In this document: positions 1 to 5,381 of the stretch, piece after piece | Layout of the letters: each line of letters starts with the position of its first letter | How positions within the stretch are numbered: the first letter of the stretch is position 1 | NCBI GenBank assembly: GCA_028274925.1 | Contig: JAQCNR010000461.1 | Span: 1-6,141, forward strand | From: Halovenus sp. | Lineage (GTDB): Archaea > Halobacteriota > Halobacteria > Halobacteriales > Haloarculaceae | Length of the DNA: 6,141 bases | Reading direction: 5' to 3' | Made by a program: the position numbers and the translations under genes | The notes under the pieces: model-generated | What the model saw: only the letters and a program-made list of their open reading frames with translations | Databases searched by the model: none | What the model was told of the DNA's origin: nothing

Positions 1-243
1 CACGTTGCACCGGAAGCGTACGTCGGCGGCCCAATCGCCGCGCTGGAAGACGGCGATACGGTTACCATCGACATCGACGAACTGGAACTGTCAGTCGACG
101 TCTCCGACGAAGAACTCGAAAAGCGGCTGGAAGACCACGACCCAGAGCCAGCCTACGAGAACGGTGTGCTCGCAAAACACGTCCGTGACTTCGGGTCGGC
201 GGCCAACGGCGCAGTGACCAATCCCGGTGCGCAGTGGAATTAG
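1..243 (+). CDS. ilvD: Dihydroxy-acid dehydratase, C-terminal end (partial)
   Basis: The window opens inside this gene; frame 1 gives 80 residues before a TAG at 241-243. They begin HVAPEAYVGGPIAALEDGD and end AANGAVTNPGAQWN. This matches the conserved C-terminal region of the IlvD/Edd family (the GHVxPEA...GGPIA..EDGD segment, then an acidic IDIDELELSVDVSDEELEKR stretch). The family is an Fe-S dehydratase that converts 2,3-dihydroxy-isovalerate and 2,3-dihydroxy-3-methylvalerate to the 2-oxo acids of valine/leucine and isoleucine synthesis, in the cytoplasm. The Fe-S cysteines and most of the active site lie upstream of the window. The paralogous sugar-acid dehydratases cannot be fully excluded from the tail alone, but the motif agreement favours IlvD. 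A terminator hairpin follows 10 bases after the stop. The last 50 bases of this gene recur, diverged, at 335-384. Confidence 0.9.
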   Translation, partial: HVAPEAYVGGPIAALEDGDTVTIDIDELELSVDVSDEELEKRLEDHDPEPAYENGVLAKHVRDFGSAANGAVTNPGAQWN

Positions 244-253
244 GTAAGTTTCT

Positions 254-279
254 CGGAGCCGGCGAGGCTCCGGTTTTTT
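254..279 (+). terminator. Hairpin plus T6 terminator of ilvD
   Basis: A perfect 7-bp stem (cggagcc at 254-260, ggctccg at 266-272) with a 5-base loop is followed by a G and six T's at 274-279. It starts 10 bases after the ilvD TAG. Archaeal termination mainly needs T-rich tracts, so the T run is the likely active part; the palindromic element that follows adds another T5 at 288-292. Confidence 0.7.
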
Positions 280-282
280 CAC

Positions 283-336
283 CCATGTTTTTGCGACGAA
301 TGGTTTGCGCAGCACACCCGAGTCGGAAAAAGATGG
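283..336. repeat. Palindromic intergenic element, copy 1
   Basis: This is an imperfect palindrome. The left arm ccatgtttttgcgac begins at 283, and the right arm gtcggaaaaagatgg ends at 336; the arms pair at 13 of 15 positions. Copy 2 lies at 512-560. The copies share 25 identical bases on the left (275-299 = 504-528) and 23 on the right (316-338 = 540-562). Only the centre differs in sequence and length (300-315 here, 529-539 in copy 2), so the inner stem is weak here. The T5 on one strand and A5 on the other would give T-tracts in both directions, suggesting bidirectional termination. From memory, similar T-rich palindromes recur in haloarchaeal intergenic regions; I have not verified this. 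A small non-autonomous mobile element is the alternative. Confidence 0.65.
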
Positions 337-384
337 TCGGCGGCCAACGGCGCGGTGACCAATCCCGGCGCGCAGTGGGACTGA
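335..384 (+). pseudogene. Second, diverged copy of the ilvD 3' end (gene fragment)
   Basis: These 50 bases match 194-243, the last 16 codons of ilvD plus stop, at 44 of 50 positions, offset by 141. They encode SAANGAVTNPGAQWD and a TGA stop. Over the 44 bases up to the Trp codon there are only two differences, both synonymous third-position changes (Ala gca/gcg, Gly ggt/ggc). The last residue is Asp instead of Asn and the stop is TGA instead of TAG. No start codon or upstream ilvD sequence precedes it: the fragment abuts palindromic element copy 1 directly. It is therefore the stranded tail of another ilvD allele, not a gene. The synonymous pattern implies that the copies diverged while both were translated. 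Confidence 0.75.
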
Positions 385-387
385 GTG

Positions 388-412
388 CGAGACCGAGCGA
401 AGCGAGGTCTCG
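388..412 (+). repeat. Hairpin after the ilvD tail remnant
   Basis: A perfect 7-bp inverted repeat (cgagacc at 388-394, ggtctcg at 406-412) surrounds an 11-base loop that is itself partly self-complementary. It starts three bases after the TGA of the ilvD remnant, and a smaller hairpin (acggc, gaa, gccgt at 423-435) follows. No T-tract comes directly after it, so it is probably an RNA 3'-end structure rather than the terminator itself. Confidence 0.5.
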
Positions 413-473
413 ATCCACTCGAACGGCGAAGCCGTGAGAGCGGTATTATGCTGTCTGGGCTAGCCTGACTCCA

Positions 474-508
474 CCGCGAGCGCGCCACTGCACGCTCGCG
501 GCCTTTTT
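474..508 (+). terminator. Hairpin plus T5 terminator, second copy
   Basis: A perfect 9-bp stem (ccgcgagcg at 474-482, cgctcgcgg at 493-501) with a 10-base loop is followed by cc and five T's at 504-508. It occupies the same place relative to palindrome copy 2 as the 254-279 terminator does to copy 1. The two stems differ in sequence. It would end transcription from the left before the convergent GNAT gene. Confidence 0.65.
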
Positions 509-511
509 CAC

Positions 512-560
512 CCATGTTTTTGCGACGAGGGTTCGATAAACCCGAGTCGGAAAAAGATGG
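512..560. repeat. Palindromic intergenic element, copy 2
   Basis: This is the better-formed copy. The 22-base arms 512-533 and 539-560 pair at 18 of 22 positions around the 5-base loop cgata, with a perfect inner stem (gggtt/aaccc). It lies between the rightward ilvD remnant and the leftward GNAT gene that ends at 619. The T5 at 517-521 serves the plus strand and the A5 at 551-555 gives T5 on the minus strand. A bidirectional terminator fits this convergent position. Confidence 0.65.
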
Positions 561-618
561 TCTCGAGTGTGAGGGACAGAGATAAGAACAGTTGGTGTGT
601 TGCAACAGGAGAGTAGCG

Positions 619-1542
619 CTACTCAGCCTCACCAATGCTGGCCGAAAGGACAAAATCCGGGTTTTGGCCGATATCAGCGCGGAGGTGTGCGCCATCAGAA
701 ACGAACCGGGGTGTCTCTGGAACCAGAAGCCGAACAGTGTCAGCGTCACGGGCCGCCGCGTCGGCGGCAACTGCGTCTAACAGCTGTCGACCCGCAGCGA
801 GGCCAGCCCACGCCGCGGCGCCGTATTCTGCCAGTCGCTGTGTGCCGTCCTCGCCCGCGTTGTTCACAGTTCGAGACAGGTAGGTGAGTCCGCGGACGCT
901 GTCGTCAGTCACGGTGAGCAAGCGCTGGTCGTCGCCAGCACGAGCGAGTGTCTCCCGAGTTAACTCGCGGAGCGCCCACGATTCGTCGGTGTCGAGCGCC
1001 AGCCCGCGGAGGTGGTCCCGGGCGTCGCTGGTCGTCCAGTATGCCCACGCGGCGTCGGCCTCGCCACGGTAGCTGTCGAGGTCAGCAACTGCGTCGGCGT
1101 CTGGGTCGGGATGTAGCCAGCGAAACTCCGTCGTCGGCTCGTAGCCGAGCGCGCGGGACTGTCCGAGTCCAGCCTGATTCCACGAGAAGACCATATTTCG
1201 GACGACCGTGAGCTCCTGTTCGCGAGCCCACCGGAAGAGGTGGTCGTTGATTGCCCGGCCGATACCCTCGCCACGGAAGGCTGGGTTGACGCGCATCCCC
1301 TGGGCCCAGCCCTCCCACGAAGAGAGCGCGACTACCTGTGCAATCCCTGCAATATCGTCGCCAGCGTCGGCGACGATGGTCTGGCGGTTGTCGCCATCGA
1401 TCCAGTCGTGGTAGACGTCGGGCAGCTAATCAGAGACCTCGACAGCGAGGTCGGCCCAGGTCTCGTCGGTGAATTCGACGACAGCCTCGTAATCGTCGTG
1501 TGTCGCCGGCCGGTACTCGATGTTCCCTGTCGAAGCCCCCAT
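619..1542 (-). pseudogene. GNAT-family N-acetyltransferase, interrupted by an in-frame TAG
   Basis: Read on the minus strand from ATG 1542-1540 to TAG 621-619, this frame spans 307 codons broken once, by TAG at 1428-1426 (codon 39). Before the stop it reads MGASTGNIEYRPATHDDYEA, a typical GNAT N-terminus; after it comes LPDVYHDWIDGDNRQTIVAD. The acetyl-CoA-binding motif follows at residues 83-96, with RGEGIG at 90-95 (the family's R/Q-x-x-G-x-G/A loop). The C-terminal half looks like a second, degenerate GNAT-like domain. Members transfer an acetyl group from acetyl-CoA to an amine; the substrate here is unknown. Gene callers would probably start at Met83 (1296), giving 225 residues without the first strands and helices of the fold, which is unlikely to work. 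The context suggests codon 39 was Tyr (tac/tat to tag), but this is inference. A sequencing error or a strain-specific nonsense mutation would look the same. Confidence 0.75.
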
Positions 1543-1621
1543 GGCAGGCGATAGGACCTCCGCCGTCTTGAATCTCGGTACCCGGTCAGTGAGTATCAGA
1601 TCTCATTCTGTGGCCAATACG

Positions 1622-1629
1622 AATTTATG
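1622..1629 (+). promoter_or_regulatory. TATA box of the histidine kinase gene
   Basis: The AT-rich box aatttatg is centred about 29 bases before the ATG at 1655, in otherwise GC-rich DNA. Archaeal TBP sites sit about 25-30 bases before the transcription start, so the transcript would start at or just before the ATG (leaderless or nearly so). An aggtaag stretch at 1644-1650 could serve as a weak ribosome-binding site if the leader is longer. The divergent GNAT gene shows only a weak box (attcaag, minus strand, about 1567-1573). Confidence 0.5.
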
Positions 1630-1654
1630 TGGGTGTAGAATAGTAGGTAAGTGA

Positions 1655-3400
1655 ATGGAGGGGGTCATAACTGCATTTCCAGTGCTCCAACTGCTGTTAC
1701 TGGGTGGCCTCTGTATTTCGCTGGGTTTTCTGGCCTACTGTCTGCAGTACCGCCAGAAGCGCGGCGTCACGTCGCTCGTTGTGATGTTTACAGGAATCGG
1801 GCTCTGGGTCGGGTCCGAACTGCTGCAGATCCAGCTCCGGACGTTGCGGTATGCAGGCTTTGGGATGGCGCTGCGCATTCTCAGTATCGAAATCACGGTC
1901 ATCGGGATGTTCTTTCTTGGACTGGAATACACGGGTCGCGAACGGTATATCGACTGGCGACTCGTAACGCTACTTTCGGTCGTCCCGCTCGTGGAGATTG
2001 CGCTGGCGCTGTCGCCCGCACGGTCGCTGTTGTTCGGAGCGCGTGTCAACGACGCCGTTCCGTGGGGCTACGAGCTCATCCAGACGCCGCTATTTCTTGC
2101 CCACACCGTCTACTCGTACGTGTTTGTCGTGATGAGCCTGGGGCTGCTCGGCGGGATGATACTCCGGACCAACGCCGGCTATCGCCGCCAGCTCGGAGCC
2201 GTCTTCGTCGCGATTCTCTTCCCGACAGCCGTCAACATTGCCTTCCATTTCGATATCACACAGTTTGACCTCACGCCGGTGAGTTTCGTCGGCACTGCGG
2301 GCGTGTTGATGTTCGCAACCTTCCAGTTGCGGCTGCTCGACGCGATTCCGGTGGCCCGACAGACGGTGCTCGAAGAGATGGAGGATATGGTGATTGTGCT
2401 CGACGAGGACAACGAGGTTATCACCACCAACAGCGCCACTCGGGCGGCCTTTGGCATCGATGGCTCCGCAGCAGGCAAGCCAGCGACCGACCTGTTCGAG
2501 ACGGAGCAAATCGAGGACATCGTCGCGGACGACCAGCAGCAACTCGAACTCGTCATCGACGGCGAGCGGCGAGCAATCAACGTCAACAGTTCGCCGATTA
2601 CCAATTATCGCGATAACCTCCTCGCGCGTGTGCTCGTCTGCCGCGATATTACCGAACAGCGCGAACAGGAGCAACAACTTCGGCGGCGTGAGGAGGAACT
2701 CGAACTGCTGAAGAACCTCCAGAGCCGGTTTTTGCGCCACAACCTGCGCAACGAACTGAATGTCGTCCGCGCGAACGCCGAACTGCTCGCGGATATGGAC
2801 GACACTGTCGAACGCGACAGATACGATACCATCGTCAGGAAGACTGACCAGATTCTCGAGTGGAGCACGAAGGCCCGAACAATCGAGCAACTCGTCGAAA
2901 CCGACAAACGAGTCACCCGCGACCTCACGGCCGAACTCGATACACTGCTTGCGGAACTCCGCGAGGAGTACCCCGAGGTGACCTTCGAGTTCACCGAGCG
3001 GCAGCCACGAGCGGTCAGGGCAGTGCCACAGATTGACCGGGCACTCCGGAACATCCTCGACAACGCAGCCCGGTACAACACCGCCGAGAATCCACTGGTT
3101 CGAGTCGATATCGACCCCGTCGGCGAACAACTGCAACTGCACGTCACCGACAACGGCCCGGGTATCGACGCCCACGAAATCGAAACCCTGCGGGACCGTC
3201 AGGAGACACAACTGCAGCACGGGACTGGACTCGGACTGTGGTTGGTCTACTGGGTGATGGACAAATCCGGCGGCGAACTCTCCTTCGACGCAGACGACGG
3301 AACCACTGTGACGCTCACGTTCGACCGTTCGGTCGGCGAGGAGACGACAGGCGAGGCAGCACTGACCGCCGACGGCGGCGACGAGTCTACGCGAAGCTAA
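1655..3400 (+). CDS. Membrane sensor histidine kinase (7TM-PAS-HisKA-HATPase)
   Basis: This 581-residue protein begins with about seven hydrophobic helices (roughly residues 5-30, 38-57, 70-90, 102-120, 143-169, 178-200, 208-226), resembling the seven-helix N-terminal domain found on many haloarchaeal kinases. A PAS domain follows at about 235-335 (EEMEDMVIVLDEDNEVITTN to CRDITEQ), then a charged coiled-coil linker at 335-357. The H-box is at 358-377, FLRHNLRNELNVV, with His362 as the predicted phosphorylation site. The ATPase domain shows the N-box RNILDNAARYN (465-475), G1 box DNGPGI (499-504) and G2 box GTGLGLWLV (523-531). It should autophosphorylate at the inner face of the membrane in response to an unknown signal. 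No receiver domain is attached and no response regulator gene is in the window, so its partner is unknown. The start is supported by the TATA box 29 bases upstream. Its last 14 bases overlap the 3' end of the opposite-strand nicotinamidase gene. Confidence 0.93.
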   Translation: MEGVITAFPVLQLLLLGGLCISLGFLAYCLQYRQKRGVTSLVVMFTGIGLWVGSELLQIQLRTLRYAGFGMALRILSIEITVIGMFFLGLEYTGRERYIDWRLVTLLSVVPLVEIALALSPARSLLFGARVNDAVPWGYELIQTPLFLAHTVYSYVFVVMSLGLLGGMILRTNAGYRRQLGAVFVAILFPTAVNIAFHFDITQFDLTPVSFVGTAGVLMFATFQLRLLDAIPVARQTVLEEMEDMVIVLDEDNEVITTNSATRAAFGIDGSAAGKPATDLFETEQIEDIVADDQQQLELVIDGERRAINVNSSPITNYRDNLLARVLVCRDITEQREQEQQLRRREEELELLKNLQSRFLRHNLRNELNVVRANAELLADMDDTVERDRYDTIVRKTDQILEWSTKARTIEQLVETDKRVTRDLTAELDTLLAELREEYPEVTFEFTERQPRAVRAVPQIDRALRNILDNAARYNTAENPLVRVDIDPVGEQLQLHVTDNGPGIDAHEIETLRDRQETQLQHGTGLGLWLVYWVMDKSGGELSFDADDGTTVTLTFDRSVGEETTGEAALTADGGDESTRS

Positions 3401-3959
3401 TTTCGTCGAGGGTAGTCACTTCGCCGAACAGCCAATCGGCGTGGTCGAGCGCATATTCCCGGTCAGCTTCTTCGATGAACCCAATTGCGTCCTCAACGAG
3501 CACGGGCCGGTAGTCACGCAGGCCCGCACTGCCGGCGGTGTGGAGCACGCAGACGTTTGCGAGCGTCCCGGCAAAAACGAGATTGTCGATGTTGTGTGCC
3601 GAGAGGTAGCCGTCGAGTTCAGTCTCGTGGAAGGCGTCGTAGGTGTGTTTGACGACGACGTGGTCGTCGGGGTCATCGCCGAGGCCATCGACAAGTTCGG
3701 CCTCCCACGAGCCTTCGAGAACGTGTTCGCCCCAGCGCTCGAACTCGTCGTAGTAGTGAGCGTCGTCGAACTGCTCTGGCGGGTGGACATCTCGTGTGTA
3801 GATGACCGCTGCGCCCGCTTCCCGCGCCCGGTCTGCCAGTTCGGCACAGGGGTCGATTGCCTCCTCACTCCCTGGAGCGTAGAGGCTCCCATCGGGGTCA
3901 CAGAAGCCGTTTTGCATATCGACGATAACCACTGCCGTGCGGTCGGGGTCGAAGTTCAT
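3387..3959 (-). CDS. pncA: Nicotinamidase (isochorismatase-fold cysteine hydrolase)
   Basis: The 190-residue protein starts MNFDPDRTAVVIVDMQNGFC. It has the cysteine-hydrolase triad: Asp14 (in VDMQNGF), Lys104 (in VVVKHTYDAF) and Cys137 (in GTLANVCVLHTA). The metal site typical of nicotinamidases is visible as Asp57 and His59 (YTRDVHP) and His79 (WGEHVLEGSWEAEL, cf. the family's WPxHC...G..GAEL). It should hydrolyse nicotinamide to nicotinate and ammonia in the cytoplasm. A nicotinate phosphoribosyltransferase gene at 5382, next enzyme in the Preiss-Handler route, supports this over other isochorismatase-fold activities. The frame stays open to an ATG at 4013, but the added 18 residues are unlike the family. 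Start 3959 lies 29 bases after a TATA-like box and gives the normal length. Its TAG (3389-3387) lies inside the end of the kinase gene. Confidence 0.88.
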   Translation of the reverse strand: MNFDPDRTAVVIVDMQNGFCDPDGSLYAPGSEEAIDPCAELADRAREAGAAVIYTRDVHPPEQFDDAHYYDEFERWGEHVLEGSWEAELVDGLGDDPDDHVVVKHTYDAFHETELDGYLSAHNIDNLVFAGTLANVCVLHTAGSAGLRDYRPVLVEDAIGFIEEADREYALDHADWLFGEVTTLDEISFA

Positions 3960-3984
3960 ACACGAGGATAGTTGCCCGCGGCAC

Positions 3985-3991
3985 ATAAAAA
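3985..3991 (-). promoter_or_regulatory. TATA box of the nicotinamidase gene
   Basis: On the minus strand this reads TTTTTAT, centred about 29 bases before the ATG at 3959. That predicts a leaderless or nearly leaderless transcript and supports the shorter start. It shares the 84-bp divergent intergenic region (3960-4043) with the promoter of the lipoprotein gene. Confidence 0.55.
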
Positions 3992-4013
3992 CGAAACCCG
4001 GCGAGCGCGGCAC

Positions 4014-4020
4014 TTATTTT
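4014..4020 (+). promoter_or_regulatory. TATA box of the lipoprotein metalloprotease gene
   Basis: TTATTTT is centred about 27 bases before the ATG at 4044, predicting a leaderless transcript. It argues against the upstream ATG at 3972, which precedes this box. The two divergent TATA boxes are about 29 bases apart, close enough for a shared regulator, but I see no clear operator palindrome between them. Confidence 0.55.
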
Positions 4021-4043
4021 CGTTGCGACCCCAGTTCGAGTCA

Positions 4044-5342
4044 ATGCGCCGCCAGTCAGCCGGACTCATCCTCGTCGCCGCAGTTGTCGTCCTCGCAGGC
4101 TGTGGTGGGATCCTCGGCGACGCCAACCGGGATGTTCCCGACGGCTACGGCGAGGTGGGCGGTGTCGAGTACGACGACGACATCAACATCACCGTCGAGG
4201 ATGGGCTGACAGAGGCGGAACTCGGACGACTGGTCAACCGGACGATGGCCAGAATCGAAGCCGTCCGCGAACTCAACTACAAGCAACCAGTCGATGTCGA
4301 GATAATCGACCGTGAACAGTACCAACAGCAACGGAACGAACAGGTGAGCCCCGGTGGCGGCGCGTGGGAGAATCAAATCTGGCGAGGGCTGTTTCTCGTT
4401 GGGCAGGACCGCGACGCAACAGCGGTCGTCGAGGACGCCTTCGGCACGTCAGTCACGGGCTACTACCGGGCCGGAACGAACGACATCGTCATCGTCAGCG
4501 AATCTGAGACGCCAACAGTGGGGATGGACACGCTGGTCCACGAGTTGACACACGCCCTGCAAGACCAGCAATACGGTCTGGAGTTCGGCCAGTCCACCCG
4601 CGACCAGCAGGCCGCCTACGACACCCTCATCGAGGGTGAGGCTGGTCTGGTTTCTCACCTCTATCTGACAGAGTGGTGTCAGCAGTGGGACTGTGTGCGC
4701 CCGGAGCAAGCCGTTGGCGCCGAACAGCCAGACGCCTCGGAACTGCCCGAAGAGATTTCGCTGGTCATCGGCCAACCCTACCGGGTGGGCCCGACCTACG
4801 TCCAGCAACTCAAGCAGGAAGGTGGCTGGGAGGCGGTCAACGAGCGTCTCGAGAACCCGCCGCGGACGACCGCCGCGATTATCGACGACGACGGTGCCGC
4901 CGAGCCAACAGAAATTACGATTCCAGACCGCTCGGCCCCCGGGTGGGAGCGTTTCGACCACGAGCCAACAGGAGATACCCTCGGCGCGGCGTCGATATAC
5001 GCGATGCTCGCGGCCAACGGCGTCGCCGAGAACGAGGACCCAAGACGGTACGACCACCCCGCAGTCGAGGGCTGGACCGGCGACCGAATCGTCCCCTACC
5101 GCAGTAACACAGAGTACGGCTACGTCTGGGAACTCGCGTGGGAGGACGCCGAGGCGGCCGAGGAGTTCGCCAGCGCCTTCGAGCAGGTCCTCGAACGAAA
5201 CGGTGGACTGGCCCGTGGCACGTCCTCCTATATTATCGAAGCCGGGTCCTTCGAGGGAGCCTACCGCGTAACGGTCGACGGGAACCGCGTCGAAATCGTC
5301 GGCGGTCCCGACCGTGAGGCGCTTGAAAACATCCACGGCTGA
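4044..5342 (+). CDS. Surface lipoprotein with HELTH zinc-metalloprotease motif
   Basis: From ATG 4044 the product has 432 residues. It starts MRRQSAGLILVAAVVVLAGC: a basic start, a hydrophobic segment and a lipobox LAGC with Cys20 as the lipid-anchored residue. The mature protein would face outward on the cell surface; arginines at 2-3 allow Tat export but are not decisive. The core carries HELTH at 166-170 (context DTLVHELTHALQDQQ), the HExxH motif of zincin proteases. A conserved-looking EGEAG at 197-201 offers Glu199 as a possible third zinc ligand. The rest has no familiar domain; the overall pattern resembles the haloarchaeal 'Hvo_1808-type' surface proteins, from memory only. Substrate and activity are unknown. 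The longer frame from 3972 would bury the signal peptide and starts before the TATA box, so it was not chosen. The gene is divergent from nicotinamidase and ends 39 bp before the nicotinate phosphoribosyltransferase start. Confidence 0.85.
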   Translation: MRRQSAGLILVAAVVVLAGCGGILGDANRDVPDGYGEVGGVEYDDDINITVEDGLTEAELGRLVNRTMARIEAVRELNYKQPVDVEIIDREQYQQQRNEQVSPGGGAWENQIWRGLFLVGQDRDATAVVEDAFGTSVTGYYRAGTNDIVIVSESETPTVGMDTLVHELTHALQDQQYGLEFGQSTRDQQAAYDTLIEGEAGLVSHLYLTEWCQQWDCVRPEQAVGAEQPDASELPEEISLVIGQPYRVGPTYVQQLKQEGGWEAVNERLENPPRTTAAIIDDDGAAEPTEITIPDRSAPGWERFDHEPTGDTLGAASIYAMLAANGVAENEDPRRYDHPAVEGWTGDRIVPYRSNTEYGYVWELAWEDAEAAEEFASAFEQVLERNGGLARGTSSYIIEAGSFEGAYRVTVDGNRVEIVGGPDREALENIHG

Positions 5343-5359
5343 GGGGCAATCTTTTCCCC
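5343..5359 (+). promoter_or_regulatory. Short inverted repeat and possible TATA box before pncB
   Basis: Directly after the lipoprotein TGA is a small inverted repeat, gggg (5343-5346) pairing with cccc (5356-5359), extended by two A-T pairs after one mismatch. Its centre holds aatctttt (5348-5355), about 30 bases before the ATG at 5382. It could be a weak TATA box giving pncB its own leaderless transcript, a weak terminator, or neither. Both readings are tentative. Confidence 0.3.
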
Positions 5360-5381
5360 GATACCCATCGAACCACTGTCT

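Larger units (their letters stand above)
244..618. other. 375-bp gene-free region between ilvD and the GNAT gene
   Basis: No convincing gene is present. The stretch is made of two tandem units, each read as ilvD tail, hairpin terminator with T-tract, and palindromic element. Unit 1 is about 194-334 and unit 2 about 335-562; unit 2 is longer, with extra hairpins at 388-412 and 423-435 and about 40 bases of unassigned sequence (436-473). The stretch 563-610 shows nothing recognisable. A 14-base perfect palindrome (gagtagcgctactc, 611-624) overlaps the end of the GNAT gene. Confidence 0.7.

Noticed and set aside
234..437. Small plus-strand open frame of 67 codons across the ilvD terminator
   Set aside because: It starts inside ilvD, runs through the terminator and palindrome, and has no promoter, so it is a chance frame.
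275..562. CRISPR-like array or insertion sequence in the ilvD downstream region
   Set aside because: There are only two palindrome copies, the interval between them is an ilvD fragment with hairpins rather than a spacer, and no transposase gene or target-site duplication is visible.
611..624. 14-base perfect palindrome gagtagcgctactc at the GNAT stop codon
   Set aside because: It overlaps coding sequence and the stop, has no adjacent T-tract, and has no second copy in the window, so there is no basis for a regulatory call.
1426..1428. Amber codon recoding (for example pyrrolysine) in the GNAT gene
   Set aside because: TAG serves as an ordinary stop in this window for ilvD, the GNAT gene itself and nicotinamidase, and there is no pyl tRNA or synthetase in view. 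A nonsense mutation or sequencing error is simpler.
2090..3220. Minus-strand open frame of 376 codons opposite the histidine kinase
   Set aside because: It lies wholly within a kinase gene with all its diagnostic boxes, has no recognisable domain, and is explained by third-position G/C bias.
3441..3971. Plus-strand open frame of 176 codons opposite nicotinamidase
   Set aside because: The minus strand carries the complete catalytic triad and metal-site motifs; the plus-strand product shows no family features.
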